Source of the DNA: Fistulifera solaris
Lineage: Eukaryota; Bacillariophyta; Bacillariophyceae; Naviculales; Stauroneidaceae
DNA: 64,000 nt
Assembly: GCA_030295235.1 (NCBI GenBank)
Contig: AP026124.1
Location: 620,001-684,000 of the forward strand
Direction: 5' to 3'
The notes under the pieces are model-generated. The model saw only the letters and a program-made list of their open reading frames with translations, was not told the DNA's origin and searched no databases. Below, in pieces: positions 12,436 to 21,352 of the stretch. The translations under genes and the position numbers were made by a program. Numbering within the stretch: the stretch's first letter is position 1; the number at the start of each line of letters is the position of its first letter.

Positions 12436-13503
12436 ATGAATGAAGACAAGAAGCGAAAGCCCTTTCTAAAGCTTATCGCGAACTCCAGCAAGCGACCTCG
12501 AGTTGCTACTATTTCGTCGAGCGGTGGAAAGCGCAAAGCTGTTTCGAGCAGCGCCACCGATAACGGAGGAGTAGGAGTGGAAGCTGTGGGGGAGACCTCT
12601 GTTCCACCAAAAAAGGGCGACTTGGAAAAAGGTTGCGGTGCATTATGTAGTGATCCGAACGCAGATTCTTGTCCACCAAAAATCGAGTCTCGCGAATGGG
12701 TCTGTTTAATGTGCACGCTGCACAATTCCGGTAATCGCAAGCGATGCCAAGCTTGCGGAACCCGTGAGCCGATTATGAATGATGCTCCGCCAGTCGAGGT
12801 GCTCCATGATCCGTTATCTCGGACGGTATATTCAACGCCTGCTTTGAATAATATGCAACAAAAGGACTCTTCGATAGTTATGAAACTTGTTAAGAAATTG
12901 GATACACCGATGGAATCACGGGTAAATAAACCGAAGACACCGATTCAGAGTCCGTCAACTATCATGAAAAGCGATAACAAAAGTCGTGCTTTGGCATCTA
13001 CTGCCAATAGTGAAATCGCTTCGTCCAGTAAACGAAATGGAAACAACGAAAGGAGCCCCTCAGCGCCTACAGGTCTGAAAACTACCGCATTCACGAACAA
13101 GGAATTATCTAAGAGTGAGAATTCTGTTAGTGCTATCAGGGATGCACGATTGGCACCAGCGCAAATCCCTCGCGACCAAGAGACTCCAATAATGTTGCAT
13201 GGAAATCAGGAACAGATACAACAAATGCTCGTCTCCATTGTGGATAGAGTAGAATCTCTGAGCAAACATATCCATGCCCATAGGGATGATATTCAGAGTC
13301 TTCGTATACAAAGTGAAGAAATTCTAATGATGCAGAAACAGACTCTTCACGAAACCCAAGAGATGCGAGCCTCTTTGACAAATTTCCTATCTGGACAAGA
13401 TGCTGAGCATTCTCATGCAGGACCTGCAGAAGCATTCGCCATTCGGGTTTTGCAAAGGGAGTTTCGCAAGAAGCAACGAATGGTGGAAACACCAGGATGG
13501 TGA
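12436..13503 (+). CDS. RanBP2-type zinc finger and coiled-coil protein (paralogue 1)
   Basis: A 355-residue single-exon protein with start ATG 12436. The basic N-terminus (KKRKPFLKLIANSSKRPR) is a likely nuclear localisation signal. Around residues 80-108 is one RanBP2-type finger, WVCLMCTLHNSGNRKRCQAC, with the W-x-C-x2-C and C-x2-C pattern used for RNA or ubiquitin binding. Residues about 250-325 form a coiled coil, followed by a short basic tail. The same order, finger and tail recur in the gene at 14073, so this is a tandem paralogue. Unlike that copy it has no Sae2-like sequence downstream; 13504-13640 holds no trace of it. Function is unknown. Confidence 0.8.
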   Translation: MNEDKKRKPFLKLIANSSKRPRVATISSSGGKRKAVSSSATDNGGVGVEAVGETSVPPKKGDLEKGCGALCSDPNADSCPPKIESREWVCLMCTLHNSGNRKRCQACGTREPIMNDAPPVEVLHDPLSRTVYSTPALNNMQQKDSSIVMKLVKKLDTPMESRVNKPKTPIQSPSTIMKSDNKSRALASTANSEIASSSKRNGNNERSPSAPTGLKTTAFTNKELSKSENSVSAIRDARLAPAQIPRDQETPIMLHGNQEQIQQMLVSIVDRVESLSKHIHAHRDDIQSLRIQSEEILMMQKQTLHETQEMRASLTNFLSGQDAEHSHAGPAEAFAIRVLQREFRKKQRMVETPGW

Positions 13504-14072
13504 CAGGAATCGCTTTGTGTTGTGTCTCTCTTATTGCGGCTCTCATACATTCAAAGTGAAAGCCGTTGTCTTAAAAAGCTTGGCGTCTCAGTTAATTGAT
13601 GCCTTAATAGCAAGATTGCTGCCCTGCTTGATTTGAACTCTCATGCGATGAGTTTTAGAGTCAGTCGTCCAACGGTTTAAAAAAGAGATATTATAGGAAA
13701 GTAATTACTAGTAGAGGAGAAGGATTGATCTTGGTTTTGATAGTTAAGAATGGGATCCAGATTAGACGTAGTCTCGTTTGTCGCGTGATGCCCAGAGTCA
13801 GAGGAGCGAGGACACATAGTTTTTAGTCACGCATATTGACTCCCCCGATCGCGCCAGAAACTTGCGTAGAGATTGGTACTGAGTGTACTGCACTGATCTG
13901 GTCGGCAGCAAATGTCGGATGCCCACATGCACATCCCACATCCACCTCGCTCTATCTTTTACCCTTCTTTTCTTGTTCGACTACTACGTACTAATAAGCG
14001 ATAAAACACATTGTGAAACGTAAAAATCATCATCAAGAAATAAACAAAATCAAGCAATCTGATACTATCGAT
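13504..14072. other. Intergenic between zinc-finger paralogues
   Basis: No gene is seen. On the minus strand, 13690-13614 contains a string resembling a tRNA T-arm (GTTCAAATC), but stems do not form; see rejected items. Confidence 0.45.
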
Positions 14073-15594
14073 ATGACATCTGTAAATAGTGACGGCAAGA
14101 AACGAAAGCGCTTTCTCAAGCATATCGTTAACAAGCGACCTCGAGCAAATCGTGTCTCGTCAAGTGGTGTCAAAGAAGCAGCTCCGAGCGCCACCGAAGA
14201 CGCAGCAATTGTCGTACAAGCAACATCACAGACATTATTATTTGGAGAGAATTCTGATTTGAAAAGTCCCAGTACCTCCACGAGTGATCCATGCACACAT
14301 GTTTGTCCTGAAAATAAAGAAAACGCGACAATCAAACCAAGGGGTTGGAATTGCGGTAGCTGCACTCTTCTAAATCCCGAGAATCGTAAAAGATGTACAG
14401 CATGTGGGTCTCGTAGACCGATTGCGGATCCATGTGCGGTCTCTGATCCACACAATGCGGTGTATTCCACTCCTGGAAGGGTACATCCCATGCAAATACC
14501 TGCTGACACGTTAGTCGATAATATGCGTTCGGATGAGTTGAAAACACCCACAGTAAAAAAAGGCCGACGATGTTTCGACGCTAAATGGGAATGACTCGTC
14601 ACGACGAACTCCTAGACAATCGATTTGCGATCTGCCATCTGAGGTAACTGATGATAACGAACGCTCTGCGCAAAGGAAAGGCAGTAAGAGACCCGCCCTG
14701 CAATCGGTATGCCTACGAATATCATCCCCAGAAATTGAGAAAGACAATCCTTCCAGTCAAATGGTGTGCGCCAATGCTGTCGAGAATGCCCGGCTGTTAC
14801 CACATGACCACGAAACTCTGACGAATGGACACCAAACACTTACTTTGGCGAGGGTTCTTAATGAACTGAGGAGCATGAACGAGCTCATTCGTATCCAGAA
14901 AGACGACATTGTAGATTTGACCAAACTTGTCCGCGACCAAAACGAAGAGATTCGGATTTTAAGAGAGCAGAATGTCGACATTTTGTTGGCACAAGACCAG
15001 ATGAAATCGTCGTTGGTCATTTTGGAATCGAGGAGCAATGCCAGGCAGCCTAACGTAGATCCAAAAGAAGCGCCAGTTCAAAGAACGAGCCATCGAGTGT
15101 CACTCCAGAGGAAAGACACGCTGATGTCATATGGGAAGGTTGCGAGGCGACGCCACGTCGACAAGAACATTCCCCCTGTAGAAAAGCACACTCCGCATAC
15201 CGATATTCACTCTCTTACCGTTGAGCCGGTATCGAAATTGGAAAATCCAGATAAATCTGTGTGCGACGACAATGCAGAAAAACTATCAACTTTTTCACAC
15301 CGAAACGAGATCCAAGCCGACCATGCAGCCAAAGACAGTCAAAAGCTTCCTTCATCACCTCCTTCGCCAGCCGCGTCAACACAAACCATCGATCCGGATG
15401 CTAGTTCACAGATGGCTGATTCAAAGGAATCATCCTTGTCCAAACTATCTTTTCCTGATCGTTTGCTGAAGAACCGAACGAATCAGAATCTACCCAAGCA
15501 AGTGTCGAGAGCATGGGTGAATAATAAACATGCCCGTCAGTTCATAAGCGAAATGGAAAAGATATTCCAAGAAAGGCATCAGCGTCCTGGATGA
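14073..15594 (+). CDS. RanBP2-type zinc finger and coiled-coil protein (paralogue 2)
   Basis: Second copy of the zinc-finger/coiled-coil architecture, about 507 residues from ATG 14073. The basic N-terminus (KKRKRFLKHIVNKRPR) matches paralogue 1, and the RanBP2 finger is WNCGSCTLLNPENRKRCTAC near residues 90-110. The frame breaks in an A7 run at 14554-14560. With six A the reading continues smoothly (KKADDVSTLNG) into the long frame that ends at 15594. A strong coiled coil follows (around 14845-15030), then a disordered Ser/Pro-rich region. The tail QERHQRPG aligns with the tail of paralogue 1, so the stop seems genuine, yet the Sae2 domain starts on the same bases. See the next entry for a possible single CtIP-like gene. 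Confidence 0.75.
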
Positions 15595-15959
15595 CGACGC
15601 GTCCAAAGCTCACTTCGACGGCTCCCTTTTGTAGCGCCACGAATCCAGGACAGGATACTCTCTTTGAAGAAAGCCCACAGCCCAAGTATGCTTACAAAGA
15701 AACGGTCCGCTGTCGTAAAGATCGGCAAGCGTTGCCATGTCATGATTGCGATGAATGTCGTTATTGGTACCTGACGCTAAAGAATACGGGCCATGACTTT
15801 AGTCAAGATCCGTTATCCTTCAGTCGCCATCGCTCGCGATTTCAGCCGCACGAATCCCCCGTCGATTTCTGGGAAATGTCGTTTGTTGATGAACGTAAAG
15901 CTCGACAAGCCGAGGAAGTGGAACGCCAGGCTCGAGAACAAGAAGAAACTGAGAAGTAG
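15591..15959 (+). CDS. CtIP/Sae2/Com1 C-terminal domain protein
   Basis: 122 residues carrying the Sae2/CtIP C-terminal domain of the DNA double-strand-break resection factor that activates the Mre11 complex. Recognisable parts are YKETVRCRKDRQALPCHDCDE, matching the CtIP block around its C-x2-C zinc pair, and SRHRSRFQPHESPVDFWEMSF, matching the SRHR..P.TP..FW signature. Full CtIP proteins also need an N-terminal coiled coil, which lies just upstream in the preceding gene. The ATG (15591) overlaps the upstream stop as ATGA, odd for a eukaryote. A GT..AG intron at 15517-15575 (59 nt, weak AAG acceptor) would fuse the finger, coiled coil and Sae2 domain in frame. The domain call is firm; the gene model is not. 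Confidence 0.8.
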   Translation: MTTRPKLTSTAPFCSATNPGQDTLFEESPQPKYAYKETVRCRKDRQALPCHDCDECRYWYLTLKNTGHDFSQDPLSFSRHRSRFQPHESPVDFWEMSFVDERKARQAEEVERQAREQEETEK

Positions 15960-15989
15960 GCATCCGTAAAGCTCACAATAAACTTCTTT

Positions 15990-16562
15990 CTATAATTTTT
16001 TATCATTCGGTTCCGGTGAGACTACTTCCTGTCGCGTGGCAATTTCAAAATAGGAGTGTGCACCAACTTGTTTCGTTTTGTGCTTTAGATAAGATTCCCA
16101 GACTTGTTGTGCTTGCTGTTCCTCGCTTGGTGATGGTTTGGATGATGCATGCCGCACTGGTGTTTCCCTGACACCCCGCGGAGCATCGTAAATATCTGTA
16201 TCGTTGAGCGCGTCCATTTCCGGGCAAGAGAATTCCGAAATTTGATGGATCATATGCATCATGTTGCCAAGATCCTGTCGTAACTGTTGTTGTTCATGAG
16301 AATCAATTTCGTCCAAATCAATCAGCGCACGCTTGGCCAGAATTTCGATTTCTGCTTGTGACATTGGTTCATGTTTCTGATCCAGCCGAAGATCAGCAAT
16401 TGACCATGTCGGGTCGGGAAAGCAATCGGCTAGTGAAGATTTGCTAGTGCCATTTCGTGTTGACAAAAGCATTATAGAGGGTCGGTTGCGCGCCAGTGTA
16501 CCGGCTACGAATTGCAACCTCGCAGTAGGGCTGTTGCGCAGGAGTAAATGGGAAAGTTTCAT
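15990..16562 (-). CDS. GATC: GatC-like subunit of organellar Glu-tRNA(Gln) amidotransferase
   Basis: 190 residues from ATG 16562. The first 40 (MKLSHLLLRNSPTARLQF..) are basic, hydroxylated and free of acids, as in mitochondrial presequences. Residues about 66-150 carry the GatC pattern: SQAEIEILAKRALIDL, then a helix LRQDLGNMMHMIHQI, then a loop of Asp/Pro ending APRGVRETPV, equal to the GatC tail that wraps GatA. GatCAB converts misacylated Glu-tRNA(Gln) to Gln-tRNA(Gln) in organelles. A longer frame opens upstream at 16688 but contains no presequence. The gene is convergent with the Sae2 gene (30 bases between stops). GatC is a short, weakly conserved family, so the call is moderate. Confidence 0.65.
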   Translation of the reverse strand: MKLSHLLLRNSPTARLQFVAGTLARNRPSIMLLSTRNGTSKSSLADCFPDPTWSIADLRLDQKHEPMSQAEIEILAKRALIDLDEIDSHEQQQLRQDLGNMMHMIHQISEFSCPEMDALNDTDIYDAPRGVRETPVRHASSKPSPSEEQQAQQVWESYLKHKTKQVGAHSYFEIATRQEVVSPEPNDKKL

Positions 16563-16936
16563 GTCAATTCCTTGGCCTTCAGATCCTAGAAAATGTGATG
16601 ATGTGGTACCTGGTAGAGGCCCCTTCCATGTTACAGTATAACATCGACTTTTTACTTTTATTTGTTCACGAGGAGGAGGAGTCGTCACGAGTATTCCAAC
16701 TTACTCCCAAACAGGGGACAGTCTGTCCTTCCCCCTTGGCAACAGCCTACTCACTGATGTTACACAAAACAGCGATCTGCACTGTATATACAACGTACTG
16801 TATACTGCGGGTCAAAACGTGTGAGCAAAGGAAAAAACGTTTTCCCCCAGATGTGATCTTGTGTTGTAGTACTACGTATGTCAACTTGCAAACAACAACA
16901 TTCAGTTCTACAACGCGAATCATCAGCGAAACTAGA

Positions 16937-18373
16937 ATGGGACTTTTTGAGGAGTTACCAGCTCACCAATGGCGTTACCGAGTTCCGGAGTTTCGATTAC
17001 ATCGAGAGCCAGTTCATTTCAAAGAATTGGTAGATGGTTTGCAAACACAAAAGTGTCTGATATGGCTTGCAGAGGCAGAAATGTTTGTTACCCATCGTGA
17101 CGCTGTTTGGAGTCATGTGCACGATTTCAGAAGCTGGTCGTTTTCTGTCGCAAGAAACGACCGGGATGTCTGCCAATCTCCGTTCCGATTGTATGCCAAA
17201 ACTACTACCGTCGTTGAAGACTCAATTCTGTTCCGTTTACGCGACGACTATTTCCGCCGCTTAGTATTCTCGCATAATGAGTTTCCGTTCGCTCATTTTC
17301 CATTTAGCGAAAGATTTGTTGGAACCATTCTGGGGTCCAATCCGAGTAGATGTCACGAATTTCGCGAGTTTGTATTTTCCCCAGAACAGTCGGCTGCGAT
17401 GGTCAAGCAAGCTACGCCAGTCCAGTTGGTTCTCACAAACTGCGAGGTTGCAGATGAGGGAAAGCTATTTTCCAAATCATTTAGAAACAGGTCAGAAATG
17501 TTTGGATCGCTCACTCTCCAGGGCGAGCTACCTATTCGTGGCAAGCACTTTTCGTCGTTCTTACGACACCTTGATAAAGACTTGGCAACTCTGGATAAAT
17601 TGAAGATCGAGGGCGCTGTTGTTAACCGACTCGCTTGTCCCTTGTTAGCACAAATTAATGTCAGGGAGCTGATTTTACAACGTTGCGTGTTGGAAGACGA
17701 CGGTGAATCACTGATAAATGCGATATCATGTGGTTCTGCGACATTTCAGACCTTGTCAATTGACAGAATACACGGTGGCTACTATCATTCTCAATCTACT
17801 TCGTCTTTGAATAGAGTTCTCAATCACTTGCTACATGCCATTGGAGACGAAAAGTGCAGAATCAAACATTTAAGAGTTGGATATCCTAACTTCGATGTTC
17901 CGGTATCGCTCATCGATACGCTGCAGAACAACCAGAAGCTTGAATCACTTTGTTTGTGCAACGCGAACATACCAACAAAATTCTGGATACGGCTTTTGGA
18001 CGAAATATCGCGACATCAGTCACTGAGTCTCTTAGAATTGGAGAATATGTGGAACTTCGATCAACATGAAGTTGCGTATCTCAGAGAAATGTTAGCCACG
18101 AACTTTCGAGTGGAAGTCTTGATTAATCGCGAACCTATTGTCAAACAGGACTGGCTGGACCAATGGGATGAAGTCGTCTTCCCTCAGCTTTGTTTCAATC
18201 GCTTTCGTCGGGGTGTTACCCAACTAGGTACCACTGTCGATGAGTCGAGAAAAGTTGGCTTGTTTGGTGCTGCTCTTCTCGCGAACCAATTTAGCCCGAA
18301 ACGAATTGGTCTTCTCATGAGCATTCACGCTGATACGCTAGTTTGTCTATTTCAGACTCCCGTTGACGTGTAG
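16937..18373 (+). CDS. Leucine-rich-repeat-like protein, unrecognised
   Basis: 478 residues from ATG 16937 (the frame is open upstream to 16595, but that part has random composition). The C-terminal two-thirds shows irregular leucine-rich repeats of the ribonuclease-inhibitor type, for example LDKLKIEGAVVNRLACPLLA, INVRELILQRCVLEDDGESL and LESLCLCNANIPTKFWIRLL. The N-terminal 170 residues have no recognised domain. Such divergent LRR proteins are common in diatoms. There is no signal peptide or membrane span. Function unknown. Confidence 0.65.
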   Translation: MGLFEELPAHQWRYRVPEFRLHREPVHFKELVDGLQTQKCLIWLAEAEMFVTHRDAVWSHVHDFRSWSFSVARNDRDVCQSPFRLYAKTTTVVEDSILFRLRDDYFRRLVFSHNEFPFAHFPFSERFVGTILGSNPSRCHEFREFVFSPEQSAAMVKQATPVQLVLTNCEVADEGKLFSKSFRNRSEMFGSLTLQGELPIRGKHFSSFLRHLDKDLATLDKLKIEGAVVNRLACPLLAQINVRELILQRCVLEDDGESLINAISCGSATFQTLSIDRIHGGYYHSQSTSSLNRVLNHLLHAIGDEKCRIKHLRVGYPNFDVPVSLIDTLQNNQKLESLCLCNANIPTKFWIRLLDEISRHQSLSLLELENMWNFDQHEVAYLREMLATNFRVEVLINREPIVKQDWLDQWDEVVFPQLCFNRFRRGVTQLGTTVDESRKVGLFGAALLANQFSPKRIGLLMSIHADTLVCLFQTPVDV

Positions 18374-18881
18374 CAGGTTTTTACCAGAAGCTTTTATTTT
18401 TTATTTTTTTTGCTTTCGTCTCGCATGATATGATTTTCTCTTTCAAGTATAGCAAGCTGAAAGCCTGTAATATGGTGTTGAAAATGGTCGCATTGATCGT
18501 CGAATACGTCAAGTTTCTAAAGAACACAGCTAATAATCAGTCCTAAATCGCCTTAGATCAAGGGGTAAGTCGTGTCGGGAGTCGAAAATCAGAGCTCACG
18601 TAGAAATATCACGTGGAATAACTACTAGATAGCACAGAACAGCAACTTCACGATAGTTACAGTACGAACTTGCCGTTCTACTACTAGATATCGAACTTCT
18701 TATGGTGATGCTGGCGCGCACTCTGCGTCGAGTTCGACACTTCTTGTTCCTTTTCATCACGAGCTGTGTACCTGTGTAGGATTTGTACTGCAACTCAACT
18801 GCAAAGCGAGCAGGAAAATCTCCTCCCACAAAACGAAATCATCCTTTTTTTCACAGTTCCGCGCAAACGCTCTTCAACAAA
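18374..18881. promoter_or_regulatory. Upstream region of histone H1
   Basis: No gene is seen. It contains a T-rich tract just after the preceding stop and the presumptive H1 promoter. No motif is recognised with confidence. Confidence 0.4.
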
Positions 18882-19906
18882 ATGTCTACAATCGAGCTTA
18901 TTAAAGAGGCTATTGCGGCTTTAAAAGACCGTACTGGATCTTCCATTGTGGCAATCACTAAGTTTATCGAAAGCGAGAAGAAGGTACGAGTTTATAAAAA
19001 GAGTTATCGTGTTTTTTGGAGCAACGAATTTTTCGAGTTGGCGACAACGCGCGTTCTTCGTCGACATGACTCACATCCCACCAGAAATTCGCGTTATAAA
19101 CCCCAATCTTTCTTCTTCCATTCACCTTATCTGTCAAGCATCTCTTTAACTTTGATGATGTGAGGTTTTGGGTCGAGTTGGGTGATGGCAGGGAGTGCTG
19201 TAGCAGTTTTATATTTGACATTGAGTTGTACATGAAATTGACGTTGATTTTGTACGGGAAATTGTGAGGCATGATTTTACCCCCTTCTCGACGCTTTCAG
19301 CACCTTTTTCACAACCACTTCTTCAATCGACTCTTACCTCACTCTTTTCTCTTTTTATTTTAGCAAAATGTCAAGAAGCACATTCTAAAGGCTGCTTTGA
19401 AGCGGGGTGTTGAAACCGGTACTCTCGTACAGGTCAAAAATTCGTACAAGGTGTCCGCCGAAGCCAAGAAGAAGCCGACCAAACCTGCTGCCAAGCCCAA
19501 GATTGCGAAAAAAGTAAGTTTCTTTCTGAAATACTTTTTGTCATATGCTCTTAGAAATTGATTTTCGTGCCATACTTTATTATCAATCATTATCTCATGA
19601 CCGGGCTAAACGCTGATACAGACGACAGAGAAAAAGGTGTGTTTTATGGCTAACAGCGCCGTTCATCTATACCGTTTACTAACCAACTCTATCTTTATAA
19701 AATAATCACAGCCTGCAACTGGAAAGACTGAAGCATCTAAGAAGAAAGCTCCGTCTGCCAAGAAGGCCACAGTCAGCAAGAAGAGCGGCAACGCTGCGTC
19801 GAAGAAGACGACTGTTGCCAAGGCGCCTGCTGCCAGCAAGAAGAAGGTGACATCATCCAAGAAGGCTGTTGCGACGAAGGCAAAAGTTGCTGCGAAGAAG
19901 CAGTAA
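18882..19906 (+). CDS. H1: Linker histone H1
   Basis: Four exons: 18882-18983, 19364-19513, 19622-19636 and 19712-19906, giving 153 residues with all phases consistent. Exons 1-2 encode the winged-helix H1/H5 globular domain (IKEAIAALKDRTGSSIVAIT, then KHILKAALKRGVETGTLVQV). Exon 3 is a 15-nt microexon (TTEKK), and exon 4 is the Lys/Ala/Ser-rich tail with repeated KKA and SKK motifs. The protein binds the nucleosome dyad and linker DNA. The first intron is long for this genome (380 nt). The introns have GTACGA, GTAAGT and GTGTGT donors with TAG or CAG acceptors. The short globular domain and small size are typical of algal H1. Confidence 0.92.
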
Positions 19907-20696
19907 GCAAGGAGCTGGGAGCATTTCATTCGATCTCCGACAATTATCCGTTGCATGGTTGATGTTTGTATCATACACTGAAAAGATAGACTGTACCTGC
20001 TTGGTCTTAATAACCAGTAAAAACTTTGAGTCTATCTATGAATACCGTCTATGGAGTTAGGCTCATGTCGTCAATACTAGAGAAGCACTGCGTTAACCCG
20101 TTGAGGAGATCTTCGGAGGATTTAGGGCATAGACCCAATGGGCAGAGCGTAGAAAATGCCAGAATTACTTTGGCGCCTTTCCGTTCTGGTTAAATCATGA
20201 CTAAACAACTACTCATCTCAGCCATGATCCTTGCTATGGTCGTGAATCAAAGTCATTTTCAAGTTTCAAGCACCCCAGGTAGACCAAAGCGCTCTGGTTC
20301 TAGCTTTTGTGTGCCTCCCTTGTAGTTTTCGTTTTCAGTCGATTCTTCGGTGTCCTTTACCGGAAAGACAATGCATACAGCACTTTCGAGAAGACATCCT
20401 ACTGTACAATCCCCTCTTCAACGGATCCAATTTCCATTCCGTTTACAGGTACTCTCACTCTATCAAAAGGATGCTCATGTAGCTTGTTTTTCGTTTAGGT
20501 TGTAGTAGAAAATTTTTGAGCTTGAATCTGGCTACCTGGTACGCGTGCGCGGAGAAGTGAAGAGGTTGCGCAGTCGCCAAGCCTCTTTGTGCTTTGCGGA
20601 ACACGATGCACATCACGACGACTTGTTCTTCATTAAACTTTTTTATCGCCTCTATTGTTTGCATCTTCTTTCGGTCCTCAACGTTGTGAAGCGGCA
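19907..20696. other. Intergenic between H1 and PEN-2
   Basis: No supported gene. An ATG-led frame at 20545 overlaps the PEN-2 coding exon in another frame and is treated as a shadow. Confidence 0.45.
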
Positions 20697-21113
20697 ATGC
20701 GGACTGACATTCTTTCGAAACGACTCTTCTATGTTGGAGGTTTTGGCTTGCCCTGGTTGTGGATTGTTCACGTTCTGTACTGGCGAGGAGACAAAGAAGG
20801 AAATTCAAGCGAAGGTCTACTAAATCCAGATGATCGTAAGTACAGCTTTATTAGCAGCAATACTGAAATGGCATCGGTCGTTTAATTTTTGTTTCTCTAC
20901 GCCACAGACTTTCACGACGAGCCGACAGAAATGTCAGCAGATGAGATTAAAGAAGCAGCAGCGAAATGGGTAAATCGATGCAGAATGTGCTCTGGGCTTT
21001 TCATCATAGCGTGGATTGTATGGATTATTTCGGCGCAGTTGCTGAGAGATATTGTTTTTCCGACGACGTGGTATATGCTAAGTCCGAATGATGCAGCCGT
21101 AACAGGGTGGTAG
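20697..21113 (+). CDS. PEN2: Gamma-secretase subunit PEN-2
   Basis: Two exons, 20697-20835 and 20908-21113, flank a 72-nt GTAAGT..CACAG intron, giving 114 residues. The N-terminal half, DILSKRLFYVGGFGLPWLWI followed by VHVLYWRGD, matches the PEN-2 signature (..CRKYYLGGFAFLPFLWLVN..FWFFRE). The second half, AAKWVNRCRMCSGLFIIAW then IVWIISAQ, is the second hydrophobic region. PEN-2 activates presenilin endoproteolysis within the intramembrane aspartyl protease complex in the ER, Golgi and endosome membranes. It is slightly longer than the animal protein (101 residues), with an acidic insert between the hydrophobic regions (DEPTEMSADEIKEA). The start is the first ATG in frame and lies close to the conserved block. 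Confidence 0.88.
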
Positions 21114-21352
21114 GCGGGTTTGTTGTCATCGACGATACGAAATGATATGCTAGAACAATGGGCGAAATGGCATTCCGTTGATGTCTATAACGGCTGGTTC
21201 TTCAAATACTGAGGCCCTCAATACGCAAATACTATCAGTATTTCTTTGCCAATGAAATACTCGCAGACCAATTTTATTTATGTAAAGATTCTACAAAATT
21301 AACACCGTAAGAATGACTACATTTTTATGTTTGAAACTAGTGTGAAGTAAAT

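Noticed and set aside
13614-13690. tRNA-like string on the minus strand (GTTCAAATC and an upstream CTCTAAAA loop)
   Set aside because: Neither T stem nor anticodon stem nor acceptor stem pairs, so no functional tRNA is supported.
15591-15594. Prokaryote-like ATGA stop/start overlap as evidence of an operon or transfer
   Set aside because: Surrounding genes have introns and eukaryotic domains; a splicing or model problem is more likely than translational coupling.
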